In this document: positions 1 through 8,484 of the stretch, piece after piece
Layout of the letters: each line of letters begins with the position of its first letter
How positions within the stretch are numbered: position 1 is the stretch's first letter
Made by a program: the position numbers and the translations under genes
DNA from: DATMRF01 sp035566435
GTDB lineage: Bacteria; Verrucomicrobiota; Verrucomicrobiia; Limisphaerales; UBA8199
Reading direction: 5' to 3'
Length of the DNA stretch: 64,000 bases
Assembly (NCBI GenBank): GCA_035566435.1
Contig: DATMRF010000103.1
Coordinates: 1 to 64,000, forward strand
The notes under the pieces: model-generated
What the model was told of the DNA's origin: nothing
The model's input: only the letters and a program-made list of their open reading frames with translations
Databases searched by the model: none

Positions 1-117
1 TGGCTCGGACGCTACCGCCGATTGAATCGAGACTACGAGCGCCAAGCCCAGACCGGCGAAACCATGGTCTACTTGGCCATGATTCGACTGATGATGGCGC
101 GCCTGGCGAAAAATTGA
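1..117 (+). pseudogene. IS5-family transposase, C-terminal end (cut by window edge)
   Basis: The first frame is open from base 1 to a TGA at 115-117 and encodes 38 residues. They include LGRYRRLNRDYER and a hydrophobic MIRLMMARLA end. This is the typical C-terminus of IS5-family (DDE) transposases, where the Tyr-Arg-Arg/Asp-Tyr-Glu-Arg segment carries the last catalytic-core helix. The rest lies left of the window, so it cannot be said whether the element is intact. The terminal-repeat-like sequence just downstream (126-150) fits the right end of the insertion sequence. Confidence 0.8.
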
Positions 118-125
118 TGAGTTTT

Positions 126-274
126 CAAACACGCTCTTAGAGCCCGTTTGGAAATCCCCTTTTTCTGTAGGAGACGACGTAAGGAGTCTCTGATCTCCCC
201 TCAGGGCGTCATCGGCGCCGGAGGTTTGAGAATTCTTACGCCGTCTCCTGCAATTCTGAAACACGCTCTTAGAG
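126..274. repeat. IS right-end sequence duplicated around a hairpin element
   Basis: The 16-mer AAACACGCTCTTAGAG occurs at 127-142 and again at 259-274. The first copy sits in an imperfect palindrome (126-150: CAAAC, CTCT-T-AGAG core, GTTTG) of the kind expected at an IS end. Between the copies is an imperfect hairpin. Its arms are 167-183 and 235-251, and they match in 15 of 17 positions when one is reverse-complemented. The arrangement looks like a short palindromic element placed beside or inside the IS terminus, with the terminal sequence on both sides. The mechanism is unknown. Confidence 0.6.
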
Positions 275-336
275 GCTAAGCTAAGCGGCCTTCCACGAAC
301 GACTCGACAGCGCAAAACCGTTCTGGAAAGCTTTCG

Positions 337-945
337 GTGGTGAAGCAATCAATTGTGACGTTGGACATGGAGGGCGTGCTGACTCCCGAGATCTGGATCG
401 CTGTCGCGGACAAAACCGGCATCCCCGAGCTGCGCCGCACTACGCGGGACGAGCCGGACTATGACAAACTGATGCGCGGCCGTTTGAAAATCCTCGACCA
501 GCACGGGCTCAAGTTGTCCGACATCCAGCAGGTGATCGGAGCGCTCAACCCTCTCGAAGGCGCCAAAGCCTTCCTGGATGAGCTCCGGTCGCTGATGCAG
601 GTGATCATTTTGTCCGACACCTTCGAACAATTCGCGTCGCCACTCTTGCGCCAACTCGGCTGGCCCACCCTGCTCTGCCATAGGTTGGCGGTGGAAAACG
701 ATCGAATTGTTGATTATAAACTGCGCGTGCCGGAACAGAAGCAGCGGGCCGTAGCCGCTTTCAAACTGCTGAATTACCATGTAATTGCCGCCGGGGATTC
801 GTTCAACGACACCGCCATGCTGAGCGAAGCCCACGTCGGTTTCCTGTTCCGCGCGCCCGGGAACGTGAAACAGCAATTCCCGCAATTCAAGCCGGTCGAG
901 GCTTACGCCGACCTCATGAAGCTCATCCAGGGAGCGATGGCGTGA
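337..945 (+). CDS. thrH: Phosphoserine phosphatase / homoserine phosphotransferase ThrH
   Basis: This is a HAD-superfamily phosphatase of 202 residues, the usual length for ThrH. ThrH dephosphorylates phosphoserine and can pass the phosphate to homoserine, linking serine and threonine synthesis in the cytosol. Motif I is LDMEGVL with the nucleophile Asp10. ILSDTFEQF (residues 91-99) is motif II with its Ser/Thr, and AAGDSFND (151-158) is motif IV with Asp154 and Asp158. The TTRDEPDYDKLM and RLKILDQHGLKL segments are ThrH hallmarks that separate it from SerB. The start is GTG at 337 (or the adjacent GTG at 340), preceded by a GGAAAG ribosome-binding site at 325-330. It stands alone. Confidence 0.93.
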   Translation: MVKQSIVTLDMEGVLTPEIWIAVADKTGIPELRRTTRDEPDYDKLMRGRLKILDQHGLKLSDIQQVIGALNPLEGAKAFLDELRSLMQVIILSDTFEQFASPLLRQLGWPTLLCHRLAVENDRIVDYKLRVPEQKQRAVAAFKLLNYHVIAAGDSFNDTAMLSEAHVGFLFRAPGNVKQQFPQFKPVEAYADLMKLIQGAMA

Positions 946-1182
946 GCCGCGGCCGCAGTTAAACCGTTAAGAGGTTGAAACGGTAAAACAGCAGGTTTCG
1001 CTGGCGTTAATGATAATGCGCCCGCGTTTATTCCTGTCCAGCGGCGCGTGTCAAAGGCGCGACCCCAAGAACGGGCACTAAAGAGAGCAAGGACCGCAGA
1101 GACGTGCGGACGGGCGGGTTCTTTGTGTTCTTTGTGTCCTTGCGTGGCGGTTCCGCAGGTGCGAAATTGCCTCGCGCGGCGC

Positions 1183-2163
1183 CTAATTCTCCGGCTTCAA
1201 ATCGCGCGACATCAGGTCGCGCACCGCCTTGCCGACGTTTTTGCCCTGGTACAACATCGCATAAACTTCGTCAATCACCGGCGTGCTGACATTGTGTTTG
1301 CGCGCGAGTTGGTACGCTGAACGCGCAGTAGGATAACCCTCCGCCACCGCCAGCGTGCTCGCCGCGATGTCGGCGGGCTTTTCGCCCCGCCCAACGCGTT
1401 CGCCAAAGCCGCGATTACGGCTCAGCCTGGAAAAGCACGTCACCATCAAGTCGCCCAGGCCGCTCAGGCCCGTCGAAGTTTCGGGTTGCGCACCGCAGGC
1501 GACGGCCAGCCGGCGGATTTCCACAATCGCGCGGGTCACCAACGCCGCCTTGGAGTTGTCACCAAAACCCAGGCCATCACCGACACCGGCGGCAATCGCA
1601 ATCACATTTTTGAGTGCGCCTCCCAGTTCCACCCCAAGCACGTCGGCGCTCGTATAGACTCGAAAAGCCGGCCGGCTGAACAGCGTCTGGACCTTGCCGG
1701 CGGTGGCCGGGTCGCGGCTCGCGGCAACAATCGCGGTCGGGATATCACGAGCCACTTCGATGGCAAAGCTGGGACCAGACAAAGCGGCGCAAAGTGCTTT
1801 GGGCGCGTTCTCGGCAAGGACGCCGCACATGGTCAGGCCGGTGTCGTACTCGATCCCTTTGGTCACGCTGACGACAATGCCTTGATAATCTGCAAGCGAC
1901 CGCGTGACTTCGCGAAATGGCTGCGAGGGGACCGCCACAATAACGCACTCGGAGCCGGCGACCGCGCGAGAAAGCTCGGCTTCAAGCATGAGCTCGCGCG
2001 GCAGTTCGATGCCCGGCAGAAACCGCTCGTTCCGGCCCGCCTGGCGGATTTCCTCAAGCCACTCGGCGACGTGCCCCCAAAGGGTGATTTGGTTTTCACC
2101 CAGGTGCAGTAATCGCGCCAGGGCCGTCCCCCAGGCGCCGGCGCCGATGACACTAATCTTCAT
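1183..2163 (-). CDS. gpsA: NAD(P)H-dependent glycerol-3-phosphate dehydrogenase
   Basis: It reduces dihydroxyacetone phosphate to sn-glycerol-3-phosphate, the backbone of membrane phospholipids. The 326 residues open with the dinucleotide-binding GAGAWG (7-12). SVTKGIE and the catalytic-lysine region GGALKNVIAIAAGVGDGL follow, then the C-terminal substrate-binding domain with GLSGLGDLMVTCFS. Length and order are those of GpsA. Its ATG overlaps the stop of plsY by four bases (ATGA at 2160-2163 on the minus strand), so the two genes are probably translationally coupled and supply consecutive steps. Confidence 0.96.
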   Translation of the reverse strand: MKISVIGAGAWGTALARLLHLGENQITLWGHVAEWLEEIRQAGRNERFLPGIELPRELMLEAELSRAVAGSECVIVAVPSQPFREVTRSLADYQGIVVSVTKGIEYDTGLTMCGVLAENAPKALCAALSGPSFAIEVARDIPTAIVAASRDPATAGKVQTLFSRPAFRVYTSADVLGVELGGALKNVIAIAAGVGDGLGFGDNSKAALVTRAIVEIRRLAVACGAQPETSTGLSGLGDLMVTCFSRLSRNRGFGERVGRGEKPADIAASTLAVAEGYPTARSAYQLARKHNVSTPVIDEVYAMLYQGKNVGKAVRDLMSRDLKPEN

Positions 2164-2822
2164 GAGGTTTGATTCGATGCCTGCGCTGCCGGCGTTTTTT
2201 TGAAGTCGATGCGGCTTTCGGTGCCGTTCAGTAAACGGCGAATGTTCGCCTTATGTTTATAGACCGCCAGCACAGCCATGGCGGCGGTAACAACGACGAG
2301 CAGAGTCGTGTTCACGAGCACCCAGGTGGCAAAGGGAAGTGTAAGAGAGGCGCAAATCGACGCGAGCGAAACATAACGGGTCAGCGCGAGGACGATAATC
2401 CACACTCCCAGGATGACCAACAACGGGTACGGAACCAGGGCGGCCAGCACTCCAGCGGACGTGGCAATGCCTTTCCCGCCTTTGAACCACAGCCAACAGG
2501 TGTAATTGTGGCCGAGGATGGCAACAACCCCCGCGACGACGCGAAACCACTCTTGTGCGAGCGCGGCGGCACCCGGCCAGAATCGCTGGGAAATCAAAGT
2601 AGCAACCACGGCGACCGCGAGCCACCCCTTCAGCGCATCGACCAGCAAAACGAGGATTCCGGCCGGTGTCCCCAGCGCGCGAAAGACATTCGTCGCACCG
2701 ATGTTGCCGCTGCCGACCGTCCGGATATCGATGCCGCGTGCCTTGCCGACCAGGAAACCGGTCGGGATCGACCCGAGCAAATAAGCAGCGGCGGCGGTCA
2801 GGATGTAACCAACAATTGGCAC
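2160..2822 (-). CDS. plsY: Acyl-phosphate:glycerol-3-phosphate acyltransferase PlsY
   Basis: This integral membrane enzyme transfers an acyl group from acyl-phosphate to glycerol-3-phosphate, making lysophosphatidic acid. The 220 residues hold several hydrophobic helices and the three PlsY motifs. These are LLGSIPTGFLVGK near residue 15, GSGNIGATNVFR near 36, and GHNYTCWLWFKGGKGIATSAG near 103, which carries the phosphate-binding glycines. It is the first gene of a two-gene operon with gpsA, which makes its substrate. The last 25 residues are polar and less conserved. Confidence 0.95.
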   Translation of the reverse strand: MPIVGYILTAAAAYLLGSIPTGFLVGKARGIDIRTVGSGNIGATNVFRALGTPAGILVLLVDALKGWLAVAVVATLISQRFWPGAAALAQEWFRVVAGVVAILGHNYTCWLWFKGGKGIATSAGVLAALVPYPLLVILGVWIIVLALTRYVSLASICASLTLPFATWVLVNTTLLVVVTAAMAVLAVYKHKANIRRLLNGTESRIDFKKTPAAQASNQTS

Positions 2823-3175
2823 GGGAATACTCTATGGGCGTACCCCAAAAAGTTTAAAGCCCAAAGTTGAAGGTGGGGCGCGTTGTCCCCAACGCGCCGC
2901 CATGGCGGCAGAGGGCCACGCCGCGTTAGACGCCTATATCCATGAATGTCGTTTCTCCGTGCAGATTCTTGCGGTTCCAAGTTGCCGGTTGAAGGTCGCA
3001 CCCTGGTTGCGCTTGCGGTCGACAACTTGCAACCTTCAACCTGCGACCTTCAACCGTTCCCACAACGAGTTCGGTTCCGGCTATGCCGGCTTGTCGACAA
3101 CACGCCCGGCCAAACAAGCTCAGTGCCGTAGCGTCCACAGTTGCCTGTTGTCAGCAGGACTTCCCCGGTGGCACA
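2823..3175. other. Intergenic region between divergent plsY and the lipid A genes
   Basis: No gene is supported. A 9-bp GC-rich hairpin lies at 2877-2898 (GGCGCGTTG, TCCC loop, CAACGCGCC), and 2947-3089 holds a dispersed repeat listed separately. Promoters for both flanking genes should lie here, but no convincing -35/-10 pair was found. Confidence 0.6.
2947..3089 (+). repeat. Dispersed intergenic repeat, family A, copy 1
   Basis: Reverse-complemented, this stretch matches 56231-56350. The end blocks are well conserved (CGTTGTGGGAACGGTTG and CAAGAATC near the other end), around a variable centre of GGTTGAAGGT/CAACTTGCAAC-type units that can pair with each other. The two copies are in opposite orientation and both lie in non-coding DNA. 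Confidence 0.7.
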
Positions 3176-4231
3176 ATGCGCCGCGAACCGACCATGACTA
3201 CCGACCCCGGCCCTCAAACCTCGAACAAAGTAAAAATCGCCGTCCTGGGCGCCGGTTCGCTCGGCAAAGAGCACGTGCGCATTTACGCGGGGCTGGCCGC
3301 CGCGGGGCAAGTAGAGTTTGCTGGCCTCTATGACCCCGCGGCTGAGACGGCGCGCAAATGCGCCGAAAAATACCGTGCTCGGGCCTTCGGCTCGGCCGCG
3401 GACGCCGCCGCCGCCAGCGATGCGCTGAGCATCGTCACCCCCACGAGCACGCACTTCGAACTCGCCCAAAACCTGCTCCGCCAGGGCAAACACGTGTTGC
3501 TGGAAAAACCGATGACCGACAACGCCGCGCAAGCGGCCGAACTCGTCGAACTGGCGCGCCAACACGATTGCGTGCTGCAGGTCGGCCACGTGGAACGTTT
3601 CAACCCGGTGTTCAAGTACCTGGAAACCGTCGCCACCGAACCGCGTTTCATCGAAACCCACCGGCTGTCGCCCTTCCCGGCCCGCAGCACGGATATCGGG
3701 GTCGTGCTGGACTTGATGATCCACGATCTCGATGTCGTGTTGGCGTTTGTGAAATCCAGCGTCACGAGCGTCGATGCGGTGGGGATCCCCGTGCTGAGCC
3801 AGTCCGAGGACATCGCCAATGCCCGCCTCCGCTTCGCCAACGGGTGCGTCGCCAACCTGACCGTGAGCCGGGTCAGCCCCGAACGGATGCGCAAGATTCG
3901 CGTCTTCAGCGGCGGAGCGCTCACCAGTTACATCTCGCTCGATTACCGCGCGCAGGAGGGCTTCATTTACCGGGTCGCGCGCGAAGGCGAGGAGGAGAGC
4001 TCTCTGTTGAAGAAGCTGCTGCGCGCAAAGGACTCCACGATCGTGAGCGAGTTTGCCGGCAAACGCATCGTGCGGGAACCGGTGCCAATCGCGAAGGAGG
4101 AGCCGCTGAAGCTTGAATTGCAGCACTTCCTCGAATGTGTCCGCGCGCGCCGCACGCCCATGGTCAGCGGCGAATCGGCGAAACGCGCGCTGGATTTGGC
4201 GCTCGAGATCACGCGGCAGATCAAATCGTGA
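3176..4231 (+). CDS. Gfo/Idh/MocA-family dehydrogenase beside lpxB (possible GnnA)
   Basis: This is an NAD(P)-dependent sugar dehydrogenase-type protein of about 351 residues. After a short tail it has a Rossmann fold with VLGAGSLGKEH, then the family's VLLEKPMTD motif (catalytic Lys in EKP) and a GHVERFNP segment. It overlaps lpxB by four bases (GTGA), which points to lipid A work. In some bacteria a Gfo/Idh/MocA enzyme (GnnA) oxidises UDP-GlcNAc at C3 so that GnnB can install an amine for lipid A. No GnnB-like aminotransferase is next door, so that role is an inference. The frame is open upstream to 3083, but that part is a dispersed repeat. ATG 3176 (after GGTGG) or ATG 3194 is the likely start. 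Confidence 0.82.
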   Translation: MRREPTMTTDPGPQTSNKVKIAVLGAGSLGKEHVRIYAGLAAAGQVEFAGLYDPAAETARKCAEKYRARAFGSAADAAAASDALSIVTPTSTHFELAQNLLRQGKHVLLEKPMTDNAAQAAELVELARQHDCVLQVGHVERFNPVFKYLETVATEPRFIETHRLSPFPARSTDIGVVLDLMIHDLDVVLAFVKSSVTSVDAVGIPVLSQSEDIANARLRFANGCVANLTVSRVSPERMRKIRVFSGGALTSYISLDYRAQEGFIYRVAREGEEESSLLKKLLRAKDSTIVSEFAGKRIVREPVPIAKEEPLKLELQHFLECVRARRTPMVSGESAKRALDLALEITRQIKS

Positions 4232-5448
4232 AACCAAAGAGCTTCATGCTGATCGCCGGGGAAGCCAGCGGTGATCTGCTCGCGGCGGAACTCGTGCCGG
4301 CGCTCCGGGAGGAACTCGCCATCGCCGGGGCCGTCCCGACCACCGATTATCAACCGCTGGGTGCTAGCCTGGAACCGCGTTTTTTTGGCGCGGGCGGTCC
4401 GCGCATGGCGGCTGCCGGCGTCGAGCTGGCGTTCGACATGACCGAGCATTCGGTCATCGGGATTTCGGATGTCCTGAAGAATTACCTTAAGTTCCGGCGG
4501 CTGTTTCATCAGCTCCATCGCCTGGCGCTGGACCGCGAGCCGGACGCGATCATCTGTGTCGATTTCGCTGGGTTCAACCGCCGGTTCGCCCATGCCATCA
4601 AAGCGTACGTCCGGCCGCGCCGGGATTGGTTTCACGACTGGAACCCGAAATTGATTCAATACGTCTCGCCGCAAGTGTGGGCCTCGCGCGAAGGCAGGGC
4701 TTACCAGATGGCGCGGGATTATGATTTGCTGCTTGGCATATTCCCTTTCGAGACGGAGTGGTACGCGAAACGTGTCCCGGCATTCCAGGTCGAGTTTGTC
4801 GGCAACCCCATCGCGGAGCGCTATCAACATTTAAAGCCCGCGGTTGCCTCCACGTCCGTGCGTTCTTTATCTTCGCCGATGGTTTTGCTGCTGCCAGGCA
4901 GCCGCGCGAGCGAACTGGCGCGGCATTTGCCGGTCCTGGCCGGAGCGCTCAAACTCATGCGAGCGGCCCATGCCTCTCTGAGCGCGCGCGTGGTCCTGCC
5001 CAGTGAAACTCTCGCCGATAAGGCGCGAGCCGCTGGCCTGCCGTCTGACGCGGACATACAAATCGGCCGCTTGCACGAAGCGCTGCGAGAGGCGGATGTG
5101 GCGCTCGCGTCAACCGGAACGGTGACCATGGAGTGTGCTTACTTCGGCGTGCCCACGGTGGCTCTCTACAAAACCTCATGGACCACCTACTACATCGCCA
5201 AACAAATTGTGACAGTGAAGTACCTCGCGATGCCAAACCTTTTGGCCAACGAAGAAGTGTTCCCAGAATTCATCCAGTGGGCCGCCACCGCCGAAAACAT
5301 TGCCACCGCCGCCCTGGAGCTCTTGCGCGATCAAACCCGGCGAACGCGCATTAAAGCAAAACTGGCGGAAATTGTTTCCTCCCTGGGTGGCCCCGGTGCC
5401 AGCCGCCGCGCCGCCCAGGCCATCGTCCGCTGTTTGAATGCGAGCTGA
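4228..5448 (+). CDS. lpxB: Lipid-A-disaccharide synthase
   Basis: It condenses UDP-2,3-diacylglucosamine with lipid X to form the tetraacyl disaccharide of lipid A on the inner face of the cytoplasmic membrane. The protein has about 406 residues. It starts with FMLIAGEASGDLLAAELV, then has FFGAGGPRMAAAGVE, YVSPQVWASREGRA, PFETEWYAKRVPAFQVEFVGNP and, near the end, STGTVTMECAYFGVPTVALYK, which are all GT19 landmarks. The start is GTG 4228, overlapping the upstream stop as GTGA. The frame is open back to 4135 inside the neighbour, but that part lacks homology. The gene implies an LPS-bearing outer membrane. A strong terminator follows. Confidence 0.95.
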   Translation: MKPKSFMLIAGEASGDLLAAELVPALREELAIAGAVPTTDYQPLGASLEPRFFGAGGPRMAAAGVELAFDMTEHSVIGISDVLKNYLKFRRLFHQLHRLALDREPDAIICVDFAGFNRRFAHAIKAYVRPRRDWFHDWNPKLIQYVSPQVWASREGRAYQMARDYDLLLGIFPFETEWYAKRVPAFQVEFVGNPIAERYQHLKPAVASTSVRSLSSPMVLLLPGSRASELARHLPVLAGALKLMRAAHASLSARVVLPSETLADKARAAGLPSDADIQIGRLHEALREADVALASTGTVTMECAYFGVPTVALYKTSWTTYYIAKQIVTVKYLAMPNLLANEEVFPEFIQWAATAENIATAALELLRDQTRRTRIKAKLAEIVSSLGGPGASRRAAQAIVRCLNAS

Positions 5449-5503
5449 AGCACGGTGATCTAACGCAAAGACACAGCGCGCCAAAGCCGCAACTAAACTG
5501 GCA

Positions 5504-5531
5504 GGGACGCTGTCCTCAGCGTCCCCATTTT
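5504..5531 (+). terminator. Rho-independent terminator after lpxB
   Basis: A perfect 9-bp stem, GGGACGCTG (5504-5512) and CAGCGTCCC (5517-5525), encloses a TCCT loop and is followed by CATTTTTT. It lies 55 bases after the lpxB stop. The stem also resembles a palindrome scattered in genomes of this group, so it may be a repeat used as a terminator. Confidence 0.8.
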
Positions 5532-5665
5532 TTCTGAAAGGATTTCCAGGAACCCCGGAAAGAAATCCATGGTGTCCGTACTACTATCCATCAAAGCTTC
5601 CGCAGCTTGCGCAAATCCTCGTCCTCGTCATCGTCCTCGTTCTCGTCCTCGATCCGTTTGCATTC

Positions 5666-6127
5666 CGCGGTTACTTTCTCCTGCTTTTGCAGAGGACAGC
5701 CGTACTCCAAAACCTGGCGGACACAGTTCAAGCGCTGAGAATGCGCTTGCGTTTTGGAGTGCGGCAGCCCTCTGCCGCTTTGGCTCCGGGTGGTTTGAGC
5801 GCCACCTGCCTGCAACAAAAGCACGGCAAACTCTCTGGGCGGTGTTCCTACCTTCCTGCGAAAGCAAAGGCGCAGACAATTCAGCTTTCCGTCTTCCGCG
5901 GTTACTTTCTCCTGCTCTTGCAGAGGACAGCCGTACTCCAAAACCTGGCGGACACAGTTCGAGCGCTGAGAATGCGCTTGCGTTTTGGAGTGCGGCAGCC
6001 CTCTGCCGCTTTGCCTCCGGGTGGTTTGAGCGCCACCTGCCTGCAACAAAAGCACGGCAACCTCTCTTTGCCGCGTTCCCACCTTCCTGCAGAACCACAG
6101 GCGCGGTGAATTCACCTTTCCGCGTAT
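5666..6127. repeat. Tandem duplication of a 231-bp non-coding unit
   Basis: Bases 5666-5896 and 5897-6127 are two adjacent, near-identical copies. Landmarks such as GGACAGCCGTACTCC and TTTGGAGTGCGGCAGCC recur exactly 231 bases apart. Because 231 is a multiple of three, both strands give open frames of two 77-codon repeats. Their composition and the lack of any start or ribosome-binding site argue that they are not translated. It starts 218 bases after lpxB and ends about 200 bases before ggt. The flank at 5613-5660 is a TCGTCC-rich low-complexity stretch. Confidence 0.9.
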
Positions 6128-6332
6128 TCCGCGTATTCGGCGGTTGAGTTCTCCTCGTCCGGCTCCTCCCGCCCCACAAGCAGTTTGGAATCTTGCAGTG
6201 GATCGGTTTCATCGGGCTCTTTTCTCTGCGCTCATCGCGTCTCCGCGGTTTGTTTGGTTCCGCATTAGGGGAACCCCTGACACCCATCTCCCCAAGCCTT
6301 GACCCCATCACCCCCATGCCTACTCTCCCCCC

Positions 6333-8060
6333 ATGACAACCTCGCGTCAGCGCATCCTGGCCGCGCTTGCCCTTTCGCTCACCGTCACCAATTATGCCCA
6401 GGTGGACCGCATCACCGGCAAACCCTTCGCGACGCGCTCCGAGGTGCTCGCGCAACACGGCATGGTTTGCACCAGCCATCCGCTGGCCTCCCAAGCCGGC
6501 CTCGACGTGCTCAAGGCCGGGGGCTCCGCGGTCGATGCCGCCATCGCCGCCAACGCCGCCCTCGGCCTCATGGAACCCATAAGCTGCGGCGTCGGAGGCG
6601 ACCTCTTCGCTATCGTTTCCAGCGCGAAGGAAAACAAACTCTACGGTCTCAATGCCTCTGGCCGTTCCCCGCTCGGGCTTAGCTTCGACCAGATGCAAGC
6701 CGAGCTGTCCAAACTCAAGCGCACCGCCATCCCCATGCGCGGCCTGCTACCCATCTCCGTGCCGGGTGCGGTCGATGGCTGGTTCGAGCTTCACCAAAAA
6801 TTCGGAAAACTGCCCATGCAGCAGGTGCTCGCCCCGGCTATCCGGTATGCGCGCGAAGGTTTCCCCGTCACCGAAACCATCGCCTACTACTGGGACATCG
6901 GCGTGCGCAATGCCAAGGCTGATGGATTCCCTGGCGCCTTCCTCGAAACTTACGCGCCTGGCGGTCGTGCCCCGGCCTCCAGCGACGTTTTCAAAAACCC
7001 CGGCCTCGCCAACACCTACACACTCCTGGCGGAAAAAGGCCGCGACGCCTATTACCGCGGCGAAATTGCCGACAAGATCGACGCCTTCATGCGCGCCAAC
7101 GGCGGCTGGTTGCGCAAGGTCGATTTCGAAAAACACACTTCCACCTGGGTAACGCCCGTCTCCGTCAACTACCGCGGCTACGACGTCTTCGAACTGCCGC
7201 CCAACGGCCAGGGCATCGCGGCCCTCCAAATGCTGAACATCCTCGAAGGATTCGACCTCCGCGCCATGGGCTTCCAAAGCGCCGACGCCTTCCACGTGAT
7301 GATCGAGGCCAAGAAACTTGCCTTCGAGGACCGCGCCAAATTCTACGCCGACCCCGATTTCGCCAAAGTCCCCGTCCAGGGCCTCCTTGCCAAATCCTAC
7401 GCCGCTGCTCGCCGCAAACTCATCCGCATGGACCGAGCGGCGCGGACCTATGACGCCGGCAACCCGGCCTTGCAGCAGGGCGACACGATCTACCTCACCA
7501 CTGCCGACGCTGAGGGTAACATGGTCTCGCTCATCCAAAGCAATTACCGCGGCATGGGCAGCGGCATCGTCGTGCCGGGTCTGGGTTTCGGTTTTCAGGA
7601 CCGCGGTGAGATGTTTGTCCTGGAGCCGGGCCACCCCAACGTCTATGCGCCCGGCAAACGCCCGCTTCACACCATTATTCCCGCGTTCATCATGAAAAAT
7701 GGCCGGCCCTTCATGAGCTTCGGCGTGATGGGCGGCGCGATGCAGCCCCAGGGCCATGTCCAGATCGTCGTCAACATCGTCGATTTCGGTCTCGGCGTGC
7801 AGGAAGCCGGCGACGCCGCCCGCTGGCAACACGAAGGCTCCACTGACTACAACCTCCCGAATATGACGACCGGCGGCTGGGTCAACCTCGAAAGCGGCAT
7901 CCCCTGGTCCACCGTCGCCGAACTCAAACGCCGCGGCCACGACATCCGCGTTGACCTCGGCGGTTACGGCGGCTACCAGGCCATCCTCTGGGACCCCACT
8001 AACAAAGTCTATCACGGCGCCAGCGAAAGCCGCAAAGACGGCTGCGCGGCGGGGTATTGA
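6333..8060 (+). CDS. ggt: Gamma-glutamyltransferase (glutathione hydrolase), exported
   Basis: This Ntn-hydrolase cleaves the gamma-glutamyl bond of glutathione and similar peptides, normally in the periplasm. The 575 residues start with a likely signal peptide (hydrophobic LAALALSLTVTNYA). The large-subunit core follows, with HPLASQAGLDVLKAGGSAVDAA and PISCGVGGDLFAIV. The autocatalytic cleavage/nucleophile Thr is probably Thr385 in QGDTIYLTTADAEGN, which aligns with the TTHYS-type motif. The residues after it (GNMVSLIQS) and GMGSGIVVPGLGFGFQDRG match the small subunit. It stands alone between repeat-rich spacers. Confidence 0.93.
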   Translation: MTTSRQRILAALALSLTVTNYAQVDRITGKPFATRSEVLAQHGMVCTSHPLASQAGLDVLKAGGSAVDAAIAANAALGLMEPISCGVGGDLFAIVSSAKENKLYGLNASGRSPLGLSFDQMQAELSKLKRTAIPMRGLLPISVPGAVDGWFELHQKFGKLPMQQVLAPAIRYAREGFPVTETIAYYWDIGVRNAKADGFPGAFLETYAPGGRAPASSDVFKNPGLANTYTLLAEKGRDAYYRGEIADKIDAFMRANGGWLRKVDFEKHTSTWVTPVSVNYRGYDVFELPPNGQGIAALQMLNILEGFDLRAMGFQSADAFHVMIEAKKLAFEDRAKFYADPDFAKVPVQGLLAKSYAAARRKLIRMDRAARTYDAGNPALQQGDTIYLTTADAEGNMVSLIQSNYRGMGSGIVVPGLGFGFQDRGEMFVLEPGHPNVYAPGKRPLHTIIPAFIMKNGRPFMSFGVMGGAMQPQGHVQIVVNIVDFGLGVQEAGDAARWQHEGSTDYNLPNMTTGGWVNLESGIPWSTVAELKRRGHDIRVDLGGYGGYQAILWDPTNKVYHGASESRKDGCAAGY

Positions 8061-8392
8061 CGGAAGTCAGCAGCCGTCGCTCGACGGGCCGGTTACTGCG
8101 TTCGCACGCGGTCGAAGCGGCTGCTGTTGATGGCTTGGGTGTCGGTCAACTGCACACCGAATATTCCGCGGTTGTTTTTTGCTGTTTTTAATTGCGTCTT
8201 TGCCTCCTTGCAGTGCTGTCCCCAAGGATGAAGCAATTCGAGCAAGATTCTTCTAATCGTAACTGTTTGGGTTCTCTGCGCTCATCGCGGCTCGGCGGTT
8301 TATCTGTTCGGCGGATTTGGTTGCGGCTCGACCGCTCTATGCCTTTGCGTTTAATCCCGGTCAGCGGTTCCGCCAACAAGAACGACACCAGG
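8061..8392. other. Intergenic region after ggt
   Basis: No supported gene. An inverted pair, AGCAGCCG near 8070 and CGGCTGCT near 8120, could form a hairpin after ggt. The rest is low-information sequence of the kind scattered between genes here. The open frames across it (8188-8724 minus, 8192-8572 plus) show no family features and cross the attC-like site. Confidence 0.5.
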
Positions 8393-8484
8393 CACGAACC
8401 AGCCGCTCCAGGCACCGGCGCGGTCGCGCTTCTGTCCCACCCTCGACGTTCTGGACCCGCCGCGCCTGACGCAGTACGTTCGTC
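8393..8484 (+). other. Orphan attC-like recombination site left of the integrase remnant
   Basis: The 92-bp segment has the same layout as the attC sites to the right. It has a left CACGAAC box, a stem arm CTCCAGGCACCGGCGCGG, a variable loop, the pairing arm CCGCCGCGCCTGACGC, and a right GTTCGTC box at 8478-8484. Its arms and loop start most resemble the site at 9451-9543. No cassette gene precedes it, so it is probably a leftover of the array or of a rearrangement. Confidence 0.55.

Noticed and set aside
3050..4237. 395-codon minus-strand frame opposite the Gfo/Idh/MocA gene
   Set aside because: Antisense shadow of a conserved dehydrogenase, also crossing a dispersed repeat.
5591..6698. Long open frames on both strands across the 231-bp tandem repeat
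   Set aside because: They exist because the repeat length is a multiple of three. They have no ribosome-binding sites and no family features, and they conflict with each other and with ggt.
6747..8015. 422-codon open frame antisense to ggt
   Set aside because: It is a GC-rich codon shadow of the well-supported gamma-glutamyltransferase and has no recognisable domain.
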